DNA of 62,752 nucleotides from Gracilibacteraceae bacterium. Lineage in GTDB: Bacteria; Bacillota; Desulfitobacteriia; Desulfitobacteriales; Syntrophobotulaceae. The DNA is taken from assembly GCA_031266805.1 (NCBI GenBank), contig JAISAH010000080.1, positions 1 through 62,752 of the forward strand, read 5' to 3'. The notes under the pieces are model-generated. The model was not told where the DNA came from. It saw only the letters and a list, made by a program, of their open reading frames with translations, and ran no database searches. Shown one piece after another: positions 54,617-62,750 of the stretch. Within the stretch, counting starts at the first letter, position 1, and every line of letters begins with the position of its first letter. A program made the translations under genes and the position numbers.

Positions 54617-55915
54617 TTATGCCAGAATATTCAAAAAATAACCTTTGCCCGCTCCGAAATAAGAGCCAAAGTCCTGGGAGGCAAAAGTAAACGAGTTGAC
54701 GGCGCCGGCCCCCAGATAATCATACATTGAATCAGCGATGCGATTGAACCCGGCGAAAGCGATCGGATTGCGGTTCACGCCGGCGGCTGTGCCTGAAAGC
54801 TGCGTGGCCAGACGCTGCCCGGAACCGGAGACAAATTTGGCCAGATCGCCGTTTTCCGCCGCCCGGTCGAGAGCGGCGCCGTCCACTTCCATGAGCCCGT
54901 TTTCATCGGCGGTAATTCCCACGGAGGCTAAACCAGCCGCCGAGGAGGAAAATATGGAATTGAGCCGCATGGCCAGCTGGGTCGCGGCAATGCTGCCGCT
55001 GTTCTCATTAGCCGTGGCCGACAGCGTGTTAAAACCCTCGGCGAGACTCGTCAGGACCCGCTTGGCGTTGTCCGTGTCAAGCCCGCGCGCGATACGCACG
55101 TTTTCACTGCCCGCCTGCTTGAGGTGAGCCGTCACGCCGAAGCCCAGGTCAATATCGTTAGAAGCGGATGTTTGCTCCGGCCCGCCGTTCAGCCTGTAGA
55201 CGGCGTCCCGCGCCTCCTGAGTAGCGGTGGTTATGCCGGTCGCCGCCGCCAGATCGCCGCCGCCCGCGTCCCGCACCGTGAAACGGCTTTGCTCATTTTC
55301 GCCCGTGGTATTGGCGGACAGAACCAAGGAGGAAAGGCCGTTCGCTTCGTCGCGCACAGTGGCGGTAACGCCGATGTTTTGGCTGTTGATGGCCGCGGCT
55401 GTTTTTTCCTGGACAGTCCTGTTGGTGTCGTCAGCTTTGATATCGACGGATAAAGTCACAGAACGGCCGTTTTGCTCCACCTCGATCTGGCGGACGCCGG
55501 CCGCAAAATTTTTCCCCGCGGCGTTAAGCGACGCGCCCTGATTCACCTGGCCGGAAGCCAGACGGTTGACTTGGATCGCGGTGGATTTGAGCAAGGAGGC
55601 CGCCGCGGGAGAGCGGGCGCTGACGGACACGGCTTTTGAATTTGAGGAAACGGCGGTCTGAGCGCTCCGGGCCTTGCTCAACAGGCCGGCGGAGCTGCTC
55701 GTCTGGGCGGAGCCGTTTTTCAGGTCCAGCAAATTTTTCAGAGAATTTTGTACGGAATAACCGGAGGAACGGTTTTTGTCGTAAAGGGGCAGCGCGCCCG
55801 AGGAGGCGGAAGTTTTAAGCGTGCCGAGCAGACGCGCGGCGCTGCCGCTGCTTAAGGCGTTGCCGGCATACAGGAACTGGGCGCTGTTATACATATTGAT
55901 AAGGTTGACGGCCAT
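54617..55915 (-). CDS. FliD-like flagellar filament-cap family protein, orphan
   Basis: This 432-residue protein has a Flagellin_IN/FliD-like core. The segment (R)SVTLSVDIKADDTNRTVQEKTAAAINSQNIGVTATV is followed by DAVYRLNGGPEQTSASNDIDL, GVTAHL, and NAKRVLTSLAEGFNTL. Near the C-terminus, GLASVGITADENGLMEVDGAALD also matches FliD. Its N-terminus (MAVNLINMYNSAQFLYAGN) differs from ordinary FliD, and no other flagellar gene is here. It may cap a filament or be a secreted relative. No signal peptide is visible. Confidence 0.6.
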   Translation of the reverse strand: MAVNLINMYNSAQFLYAGNALSSGSAARLLGTLKTSASSGALPLYDKNRSSGYSVQNSLKNLLDLKNGSAQTSSSAGLLSKARSAQTAVSSNSKAVSVSARSPAAASLLKSTAIQVNRLASGQVNQGASLNAAGKNFAAGVRQIEVEQNGRSVTLSVDIKADDTNRTVQEKTAAAINSQNIGVTATVRDEANGLSSLVLSANTTGENEQSRFTVRDAGGGDLAAATGITTATQEARDAVYRLNGGPEQTSASNDIDLGFGVTAHLKQAGSENVRIARGLDTDNAKRVLTSLAEGFNTLSATANENSGSIAATQLAMRLNSIFSSSAAGLASVGITADENGLMEVDGAALDRAAENGDLAKFVSGSGQRLATQLSGTAAGVNRNPIAFAGFNRIADSMYDYLGAGAVNSFTFASQDFGSYFGAGKGYFLNILA

Positions 55916-55999
55916 TTTATCACCTCATTCAAGACATTATCGGAAAACTGTCATAATTGTAACAAATCAAACCGCTTCTGTCAAGAGGGGTGAGAGGGC

Positions 56000-57649
56000 T
56001 CATTCAGGGAAAATCACGGAATACAGGCGGTAGCCGCCGGCCAGATTGTAGACCTCAAACCCGTTTTGCATGAGGATGCGCGCCGACAGGTAGCCGCGGA
56101 GGCCGATTTGGCAGGTCAGGTAAACGGGGCGGCCTTGCGGCAGCTCGCGCCGGCGCTCTCGCAGGTCGTCTAAGGGAATGTTTTGAAAACCTGCGATATG
56201 CCCGCGGGCATACTCCCATTCGGTGCGGGTGTCCAGCAAAGTGACGCTTCCGTCTCTGGGCAGCGCCGCCACGTCATGCCAGTGAAACTGTTTCAACCGG
56301 CCGGCCAGCAGATTTTCCGCGACATAGCCCGCGATATTGACCGGATCTTTGGCCGAGCCGAAAGGCGGCGCGTAACAGAGATCCACCTCGGTCAGATCCT
56401 GGGCCCGGAGGCCGGCGCGGATGGCCATGGCCAAAACGTCGGTTCTTTTGTCAACGCCGTCCGAGCCGAAGACCTGAGCGCCGAGCAGCCGGCCGGTCCC
56501 GCGCTCGAAAATCAGCTTCAGCAGCGTGTCCGCGGCGCCGGGGAAGTATTCGGCGTGACTGAGGGAATGGGTGTAGGATTTTTCATAATCCAGCCCCAAA
56601 GCCTGGGCGGTCTTTTCGCTGATGCCGGTCATGGCCGCCGTGCGATGGAAAAGGCGCAGGATGGCGGAGCCCTGAGGCCCCTTGTATTCGCTCGCCAATC
56701 CGCAAATATTGTCGGCGGCTACGCGCGCTTCTTTGTTGGCGGGTCCGGCCAGCGCGTGCTGCGACAGGGCGCCGCTCACGGAGTGCCGGGTCAGCACCGC
56801 GTCGCCGACCGCGTAAACATCAGGATCCGAGGTGCGCATATGGGCGTCGACTATAACGCATCCGCGCCCGTCCGTCCGGAGCCCGGCCGCCCGCGCCAGT
56901 TTTGTGTCCGGCCGCACGCCGGTACACATGACCAAAATGCCGGTCTCAATGGTATGCCCGTCTTTTAATGTGAGCAAAAGGCCGCCGCCCTCGCCCGCGC
57001 CGACGGACGCGAGCGCGTTTTGCAGATATAGCTTTAAACCCGTTTTTTTCAAGTATTCCGCCGCGTGGCAGGCGATATCATAATCAAAAGGCGGCAAAAT
57101 CTGATCGGAGAGTTCGACTACACTGACGTCCAGGCCGCTCCGCTTCAGGTTTTCCGCGGTCTCCAGCCCTATGGGGCCGCCGCCCGCGACGACGGCGCTG
57201 CGCACGTTATGCTCGCGAATGAAATTTTTGATCGCTGCCGCGTCATTTACATAGCGCAGCGTAAAAACCCGCGGATCATCCATATTTTGCAAAGGCGGGA
57301 TGGCCGGCTCGGCTCCCGGCGCGAGAAGCAGTTTGTCATAGGGCTCCTCATAGGTCCGCCCGTCCGCCGTCCGCACCGTCACCCGGTGAGCGGCCAGGTC
57401 GATCGCCGTCGCCTCCTCCGGCAGGCGCACGTTCACGCGGTAACGGGAGTAGAATCCCTCCGGCGTCTGCAAAAGCAGGTTTTCTTCGGAGGGGATCTCG
57501 CCGCCCAGATAGTAAGGGAGGCCGCAGTTGGCAAACGAGATATGCGCGCCTTTTTCTATGATGGTGATGGAGACGCTCTCATCCAAACGCCGGATACGGG
57601 CCGCGGCGGTCGCTCCCCCGGCCACGCCGCCAATGATCAGTATACGCAT
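56000..57649 (-). CDS. CoA-disulfide reductase with C-terminal rhodanese domain
   Basis: This 549-residue protein has an FAD site GGVAGGATAAARIRR, the redox Cys42 in SFANCGLPYY, and a second dinucleotide motif VVAGGGPIGLETAENL. The dimerisation domain reads LLGAQVFGSDGVDKRTDVLAMAI. A rhodanese domain (~460-549) carries Cys in YLTCQIGLRGYL. It matches CoADR-Rhd proteins that reduce CoA disulfide or persulfide with NAD(P)H. A palindrome AGAATATTCT lies just upstream. Confidence 0.93.
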   Translation of the reverse strand: MRILIIGGVAGGATAAARIRRLDESVSITIIEKGAHISFANCGLPYYLGGEIPSEENLLLQTPEGFYSRYRVNVRLPEEATAIDLAAHRVTVRTADGRTYEEPYDKLLLAPGAEPAIPPLQNMDDPRVFTLRYVNDAAAIKNFIREHNVRSAVVAGGGPIGLETAENLKRSGLDVSVVELSDQILPPFDYDIACHAAEYLKKTGLKLYLQNALASVGAGEGGGLLLTLKDGHTIETGILVMCTGVRPDTKLARAAGLRTDGRGCVIVDAHMRTSDPDVYAVGDAVLTRHSVSGALSQHALAGPANKEARVAADNICGLASEYKGPQGSAILRLFHRTAAMTGISEKTAQALGLDYEKSYTHSLSHAEYFPGAADTLLKLIFERGTGRLLGAQVFGSDGVDKRTDVLAMAIRAGLRAQDLTEVDLCYAPPFGSAKDPVNIAGYVAENLLAGRLKQFHWHDVAALPRDGSVTLLDTRTEWEYARGHIAGFQNIPLDDLRERRRELPQGRPVYLTCQIGLRGYLSARILMQNGFEVYNLAGGYRLYSVIFPE

Positions 57650-57922
57650 GATTTATCACCTTCTTTAGAATATTCTGATAATAAATGGATTTTTGTTCGC
57701 TACAGGTACTGATTACATTATATAATACAATCACACGCCGCGGCATTATTTACTAAAATAACGAAAGATAAAATCTTCTTATAATAATGATAAAGATTTT
57801 TTATGACCGGGCGTTCCAGCGTAACCGGGCGGCAAGACCGCCTAAGAATGACGGCGGGGCTTGAATTCTCGGCTTGCGGACGATTACTTATTATGTTATA
57901 TTTCTGATAAGGAGCAGTTGAA

Positions 57923-58280
57923 ATGAGCAAAATTTCCATCAGATTTTTTGACGACAAAGAGGTCCGCGCCGTTTGGGATGACGAACACTCCAAATGGTGG
58001 TTTTCTGTGCTTGATATTGTCGGCGTGCTGCGTGACGAGAGTGATTATCAGAAAATCCGCAACTACTGGAAATCTGATTTTTAAGAAAAATCTCAAACTT
58101 TGCGTTGATTGGAGCCAAATCAACAAGAAAGATTACCTTGAGGCCATGCGTGAAAGCACGATGAGCGCCTTGCTGCAAGGGGCTTTGACCGGCAAAATCA
58201 ATGACCGGGAAGTGTTTATGAAAGGTATAGATTATTCCTGCTACTACGAGCAGGCAGACGAGATTTCGGGAGCAAGGTAG
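57923..58280 (+). pseudogene. Bro-N/Fic-type protein with its centre deleted
   Basis: ATG 57923 (GGAG upstream) opens 53 codons: SKISIRFFDDKEVRAVWDDE, then WWFSVLDIVGVL and YQKIRNYWKSDF-stop (58082-58084), a Bro-N N-terminus. In another frame, from about 58086 to 58280, KKNLKLCVDWSQINKKDYLEAMRES and MKGIDYSCYYEQADE match the C-terminus of Fic proteins that carry a Bro-N-like leader. The ~200 residues between, including HPFxxGNGR of Fic, are gone and the frame is shifted. No active enzyme can be made. Confidence 0.75.
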
Positions 58281-58317
58281 AAGCAGTATGATAATTAAGT
58301 TTTGAGGAGCGCGTGGC

Positions 58318-58911
58318 GTGATGAGGGAATTGCCGCAGAGAAAACCAAAGCGGTTAAAGGGATATGATTACAGCCAAAATGGCGCGTATTTTGTGACCGT
58401 ATGCGCCAAAAACGGCGCAGAGATTTTTTCCCGTATTATCGTAGGGGACGGGCTTGCCCGTCCCGAATGCCCTGATTTTCCCGCCCGTCCCGATTGCCCC
58501 GATTGCCCCGCATATCCCATCGTCGAATTAACGGATATCGGAGAACAAATAAGGCAGATAATCAATTACATAAATCAAAGGTATGATAACGCCTTTATTG
58601 ACAAATTCGTTATTATGCCAAATCACATTCATTTAATTCTGGTGATCAACGGTTGCAACGAGACGGGACGGACGGGGCAATCGCTGGCCCCCGGGCCGGC
58701 GGGCCGGGCAAGCCCGGCCCCTACGGTGGGCAACATAATCGGCGGGTTGAAATCGGGCGTTTCGAGAAATATCGGTTTTTCGCCGTGGCAACGATGTTTC
58801 CACGACCATATAATCCGCGACGAGTCTGATTACAGACGTGTCGCCGAATATATCGAACAAAACCCCGCAAAATGGGCGAAAGATCGGTTTTATGACCGTT
58901 TCGAGCGATAA
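58318..58911 (+). CDS. REP-associated tyrosine transposase (RAYT, Y1_Tnp family)
   Basis: This 197-residue protein opens with RKPKRLKGYDYSQNGAYFVTVCAKN, as in RAYTs. It has the metal-binding HUH pair in MPNHIHLIL (His103, His105), WQRCFHDHIIRDESDY, and the candidate catalytic Tyr178 in EYIEQNPAKW. These single-strand transposases mobilise short palindromic REP elements. Two in-frame palindromic insertions sit in the gene: codons ~41-51 (58441-58464) and ~120-137 (58701-58724). The second is identical to an intergenic core at 2351-2374. Confidence 0.9.
   Translation: MMRELPQRKPKRLKGYDYSQNGAYFVTVCAKNGAEIFSRIIVGDGLARPECPDFPARPDCPDCPAYPIVELTDIGEQIRQIINYINQRYDNAFIDKFVIMPNHIHLILVINGCNETGRTGQSLAPGPAGRASPAPTVGNIIGGLKSGVSRNIGFSPWQRCFHDHIIRDESDYRRVAEYIEQNPAKWAKDRFYDRFER
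58441..58464 (+). repeat. Family C palindrome inside the RAYT frame, copy 1
   Basis: This 24-base GTAGGGGACGGGCTTGCC... palindrome encodes VGDGLARP. It differs from the 2351-2374 core by compensating changes in both arms (A/C and T/G), which keeps the stem paired. Confidence 0.85.
58701..58724 (-). repeat. Family C palindrome inside the RAYT frame, copy 2
   Basis: On the minus strand it is identical to 2351-2374. It encodes GRASPAPT in the sense frame. Similarity with the intergenic copy continues to 58752. Confidence 0.9.
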
Positions 58912-58940
58912 CTACTCCGCCGCAGTCGAAAATTATGACA

Positions 58941-58969
58941 TTGCCAAATAAATGGAATGGCCTTATAAT
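58941..58969 (+). promoter_or_regulatory. Promoter of the OpuC-type operon
   Basis: TTGCCA (58941-58946), 17 bases, perfect TATAAT (58964-58969), 65 bases before the first ATG. Confidence 0.75.
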
Positions 58970-59033
58970 TGAAGGCGGACAATAAGACCAAGCGCCGCAA
59001 CATGTTATCCAAGAGTTAAAAACAGGAGGGTTC

Positions 59034-59681
59034 ATGCTGGATCTGGCCCGGGAAGTCTGGCGATTGTACACGGTGCGGACGGATTTTTTCCTGTCGCTGC
59101 TCGGCCAGCACCTCTACCTTTCCGCGGTCTCCATCGCGATCGCCTTTTTCTTGGGCGGGGCCGTCGGCGTCGCCTGTGCGCGAAACCAGGCCGTGAAAGC
59201 CGTGAGCATGGCCGTGGTGAATTTTCTGTACACGATCCCTTCCATCGCTTTTTTCGGCGTCCTCATCGCCTTCACCGGCATCGGCGACACTACGGCCATC
59301 ATCGTGCTGAGCGCCTACGCCCTCCTGCCCATGGTGCGCAACACCTGCACCGGCATCAGCAATATCGACCCTGACGTCATGGAGGCCGCCGCCGGCATGG
59401 GCACGCCCCCTTTGGCCCTGCTCTGGCGGATCCAGCTGCCTCTGGCCCTGCCGATGATCCTGACCGGATTGCGCAACATGTCCGTGATGGTCGTCGCCAC
59501 CGCCGGCATCGCGGCCTTCGTGGGGGCGGGCGGTCTGGGCGTGGCCATCTGGCGGGGCATCACCACCTACAATTTGGCTATGGCCGTGGCGGGCAGCCTG
59601 CTCATCGCGTTCTTAGCCCTTAGTATAGATTTTTTGCTCGGTATCTGGGAAAAAAAGTTTACGCAAAGGTGGTCATCATGA
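59034..59681 (+). CDS. Glycine betaine/choline-type ABC permease (OpuCB-like)
   Basis: This 215-residue membrane protein has about five to six helices and the loop MEAAAGMGTPPLALLWRIQLPLALP typical of the OpuCB/YehW group. It starts with GGAGGG upstream and overlaps the binding-protein gene by four bases (ATGA). OpuC systems usually have a second permease; here one permease must form a homodimer, as in ProU/OpuA. Confidence 0.9.
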   Translation: MLDLAREVWRLYTVRTDFFLSLLGQHLYLSAVSIAIAFFLGGAVGVACARNQAVKAVSMAVVNFLYTIPSIAFFGVLIAFTGIGDTTAIIVLSAYALLPMVRNTCTGISNIDPDVMEAAAGMGTPPLALLWRIQLPLALPMILTGLRNMSVMVVATAGIAAFVGAGGLGVAIWRGITTYNLAMAVAGSLLIAFLALSIDFLLGIWEKKFTQRWSS

Positions 59682-60619
59682 AAAAAATCGTCACAGCTCT
59701 GCTCCTGATCCTCGTCCTGGCCCTGCCGGCCTGCGCCCCCGCCGCCGCGCCGCCGGCTTCCCCGCCCGCCGCGGAACCCGCCGCGGAACCTGCCGCCGGC
59801 GACCAGCCGGACCGGAAGATCGTCGTCTCCTCCAAGGCCCACACGGAACAGTACCTCCTGGGGGAGATCCTGGCGCTCGTCATCGAAAACAACACCGTCT
59901 ATCAGGTCGAGCGCAAGATCGGCCTCAACCCGGCCTCGGACATCATCCACACCGCCCTTTTGAACGGGGAGATCGACCTCTACCCGGAGTACACCGGCAC
60001 CGGCTGGCTGAACATCCTGGGGCAGGAACCGCTGGCGGACAGCGCGGTGATGAACGAGCGGCTCCAAGAAGAATATGGAAAACTAGGCCTCTGGTGGTCT
60101 GATCTCTACGGTTTCAACAACACTTACGCCTTGACGATGCGGCGGGAACAGGCGGAAGCCGAGGGATTCACGCAGGTTTCCGATCTGGTGGGCCACCCGG
60201 AACTGATCTTCGGCGCCAACCCCGACTACATGGAGCGGGCGGACGGCTACCCCGGTCTGGCGGCGGCCTACGGCCTGAATTTTGCTAAAACGTTCGAGGT
60301 GGACATCGCGCTCAAATATGCCGCCCTCGACCAAGAGGAGTGCGACGTCATCAACGGTTTTTCCACGGATGCCCAGCTCCATCTGCCCCAATACGCCATT
60401 TTGGCGGACGACCTGGAATATTTCACCGCCTATTACGCGGCCACGGTCTGCCGGCTGGCGGCTCTGGAGGAGTTCCCTGAGCTGGCCGGGGCGCTGGCGC
60501 TTCTGGACGGCGCGATCAGCGAGGACGAGATGATCGGCATGAACTACGCCGTCGAGGTGGATCAGCGCGACTACGAGGACGTGGCCAGAGAGTTCCTCGC
60601 CGGCAAGGGCCTGATTTGA
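59678..60619 (+). CDS. OpuAC/ProX-family substrate-binding lipoprotein
   Basis: From ATG 59678 (AAGGTGG upstream) this is 313 residues. It has a lipobox (ALPAC, Cys19), an Ala/Pro linker and a ProX-like domain: KIVVSSKAHTEQYLLGEI, GEIDLYPEYTGTGW, then DQEECDVINGFSTD. It should bind a quaternary ammonium osmolyte such as betaine or choline; the exact ligand is unknown. It overlaps the ATPase gene, whose TTG start lies across its stop codon. Confidence 0.9.
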   Translation: MKKIVTALLLILVLALPACAPAAAPPASPPAAEPAAEPAAGDQPDRKIVVSSKAHTEQYLLGEILALVIENNTVYQVERKIGLNPASDIIHTALLNGEIDLYPEYTGTGWLNILGQEPLADSAVMNERLQEEYGKLGLWWSDLYGFNNTYALTMRREQAEAEGFTQVSDLVGHPELIFGANPDYMERADGYPGLAAAYGLNFAKTFEVDIALKYAALDQEECDVINGFSTDAQLHLPQYAILADDLEYFTAYYAATVCRLAALEEFPELAGALALLDGAISEDEMIGMNYAVEVDQRDYEDVAREFLAGKGLI

Positions 60620-61389
60620 AAAATTTGGCAGGGGCGGCCGGCGAGCCGCCCCCCATCATATTCCGGGAGGTGACCGCCGCCTACGGCGCGGAGCCGGTAC
60701 TCGATAGTTTCAGCCTGGAGGTGCTGCCCGGCGAGATCCTCACGGTGATCGGCCACTCCGGCTGCGGCAAGACCACAAGCCTAAAATTGATCAACGGCCT
60801 GGCCCGGGCCCAAAGCGGCTCGGTGACTGTTTTCGGGCAGGAGGTGGGGGCGCTCGGCCCCAAGCAACTCATCGCCCTGCGGCGCCGCATCGGCTACGTC
60901 ATTCAGGGCGTGGGCCTCTTTCCCCATCTGACTGTTTGGAAAAACATCACCTATGTTCTGGATCTTCTGCGGGAGGAGCGGGAGCAGAGCCGGCAAAAAG
61001 CCTTGTCGCTGCTGGGCCTGGTGGGTCTGGAGCCTGAGCTTTTGCGCCGCTTCCCTCGGGAACTCTCCGGCGGCCAGCGCCAACGGGTGGGTCTGGCGCG
61101 GGCTTTGGCCTTTTCCCCGCGGCTGCTGCTCATGGACGAGCCTTTCGGCGCCGTGGACGGGATCACCCGAGCTCAGCTGCAGCGGCTGCTCCTCGGCCTC
61201 CACCGGGATCTGCGCCCCACGATCTATTTCATCACCCACGACATCGGCGAGGCCCTTGCCTTGGGGGACCGCGTCTTGGTCATGCGCCGGGGGCGGATCG
61301 AACAGCTCGGCCCGCCCGCCGAGATCAGAGAGCGTCCGGCCTCCGACTATGTGCGGCAACTCACAGACACCATTATTTATAAAAAATGA
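60616..61389 (+). CDS. OpuCA-like ABC transporter ATPase
   Basis: This protein of up to 257 residues has a likely TTG start overlapping the previous stop. It has Walker A GHSGCGKTTS, signature LSGGQRQRVGLARA, Walker B LLLMDEPFGAVDG and H-loop ITHDIGEA. The C-terminus stops soon after the nucleotide-binding domain, so the regulatory CBS domains of OpuCA/OpuAA are absent. This suggests no ionic-strength gating of the classical kind. Confidence 0.91.
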   Translation: MKNLAGAAGEPPPIIFREVTAAYGAEPVLDSFSLEVLPGEILTVIGHSGCGKTTSLKLINGLARAQSGSVTVFGQEVGALGPKQLIALRRRIGYVIQGVGLFPHLTVWKNITYVLDLLREEREQSRQKALSLLGLVGLEPELLRRFPRELSGGQRQRVGLARALAFSPRLLLMDEPFGAVDGITRAQLQRLLLGLHRDLRPTIYFITHDIGEALALGDRVLVMRRGRIEQLGPPAEIRERPASDYVRQLTDTIIYKK

Positions 61390-61399
61390 TCAAAGATAA

Positions 61400-61556
61400 G
61401 GGACTGTTTGGAAATAAAGTGGTCAGTTGACGACGGAATTTCGCGTCCTGGTCAGGCGGTAGGTTCCGCTAATACTGGTGGTATTTGCGGGTTCTGCCAA
61501 CGCAGCCAGGGCGCGAAAGATCAAGTCAAATGGCTGGTTTATTTCCAAACAGCCCC
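61400..61556. mobile_element. MITE-like element with 19-base terminal inverted repeats
   Basis: GGGACTGTTTGGAAATAAA at 61400-61418 and its complement at 61538-61556 (one mismatch) bound 157 bases without a gene. The ends resemble those of some IS transposons. It lies 11 bases after the ATPase gene and its right end falls on the stop codon of the decayed AAA_4 gene. No target duplication is evident. Confidence 0.65.
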
Positions 61557-62399
61557 TAACTTGTGTAGCGATTGTCGCCGGCTTTCACGATCACGCCGTC
61601 TGATACAAGCTCTTGCAGGATCGTGCGGATACGTCCCTGTGTGAGTCCGGTGTATTTCGCCAATTGCGATGATGTGATTTTATCTTCATTTGAAAAAATC
61701 GCAAGGATTTGCTTCTTTCTGTCGCTCTTTTCAAGCGACTGCCAATCGACTGTGGCAATCGCTTGGCAATCGCTTGATTTGCCATTAAGGCTCTCTGTCA
61801 AAAAACTCATAGCCCCGTTTGCAAATTCAAATCCTGTTTCTGTTCTCTTTACTATCTCTAACTCAATAAGATGCTCAAATTTTTCCGGTTTAATACCGTC
61901 CAAGTCTTTACCCTGAAACACATTCATTAACAGGATATAATCATCCGTCGTAATCTCATTCAAATGTTCGTCTTCTATGCTTTTTATAAGGGAAAGCATA
62001 CGCTTATCAAGTATCTTTCCGTTTATCGCCAGTTTTACAAAATATGCATCCGTGCCGCTGAAATCCGGGAGTGGCTTTGCCTCGCGGACAGCCATTTCAT
62101 ATATCAGATTCATCCCCTGTCCTGAACGCTCCACAAGGCCGCACAACTGAAAAATATCCGCTATCAAGACGTTGCGCGGCGACTGCCTGTCGAGGATGTT
62201 GTCTACAGTTATCCCATTCGGTAATCGCGTCACAATCACGGAGCAACTGCTCAGTGGACAAGGTTAGAATTCTTTTATTACCACTGTTAGTCGCCCATGT
62301 TTCCCGGAATGCTCTTATTGCGTTTTTATCAAGGTCATCAAGCGTAACTCCTTTGCAAATCTCTGCTGAGAAATCGAAGCCGCTCTCGCGATGTGCCAT
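61556..62399 (-). pseudogene. Decayed AlbA_2/AAA_4 ATP-binding protein
   Basis: On the minus strand, 62399 to ~62235 encodes SGFDFSAEICKGVTLDDLDKNAIRAFRETW, then SGNKRILTLSTEQLLRDCDAIT, the middle of a COG2865-type protein. Reading then shifts frame to GITVDNILDRQSPRN, then CGLVERSGQGMNLIYE and a C-terminal winged helix (SSQLAKYTGLTQGRIRTIL) ending at 61556. The AlbA_2 N-terminus is missing and a large central part is deleted with a frameshift. The last 228 codons (62239-61556) form an open frame but probably not a working protein. Confidence 0.75.
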
Positions 62400-62422
62400 C
62401 CCGCTGTCCCTCCGTTAAAATT

Positions 62423-62623
62423 TCATCTAATGCGATAAACCGCGTGAGACCGTAAGGCCATCATACCATAAAAACTCCGGAAATAAAAGCGTTCCGTCAT
62501 TCCGCCCGCCCGGCATCTAAACAAGATGCGACTGCCCACAGAAAACACCTTGAGCAAGTAAAGTTCATTCTGCGCATACATGTCGCCTTGGGCGGCGGCT
62601 TTCTCAAAGCACTCTCTTGCCAT
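62423..62623 (-). pseudogene. Sel1-repeat remnant
   Basis: The 66-codon frame starts MARECFEKAAAQGDMYAQNELYLL, about two thirds of a Sel1-like repeat (usually AQ-LG at the end). The rest shows no similarity to the repeat and runs over a GGAATGACGG repeat remnant. Probably a fragment of a Sel1 protein. Confidence 0.4.
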
Positions 62624-62636
62624 GCCATGGCGTAAT

Positions 62637-62750
62637 TTATAATCCTAAATCTTTATTAAATTTTATGTATTCTATTATTGTATTCCAAAATTCTTTTTCT
62701 TCAATTATTTCCCTTAGTCTATTTTCTAATTCATCAAGTTCATTTTCCAT
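62637..62750 (-). CDS. Small helical reading frame at the window edge
   Basis: The minus strand from ATG 62750 reads MENELDELENRLREIIEEKE, then FWNTIIEYIKFNKDLGL-stop: 37 AT-rich codons with a charged heptad-like helix. It could equally be the 3' end of a longer gene entering from outside. Function unknown. Confidence 0.35.
   Translation of the reverse strand: MENELDELENRLREIIEEKEFWNTIIEYIKFNKDLGL

Noticed and set aside
59034-61389. Phosphonate or taurine type of importer for the last ABC operon
   Set aside because: The binding protein shows the ProX/OpuAC motifs and the permease the OpuCB loop, so a quaternary-amine type importer fits better.
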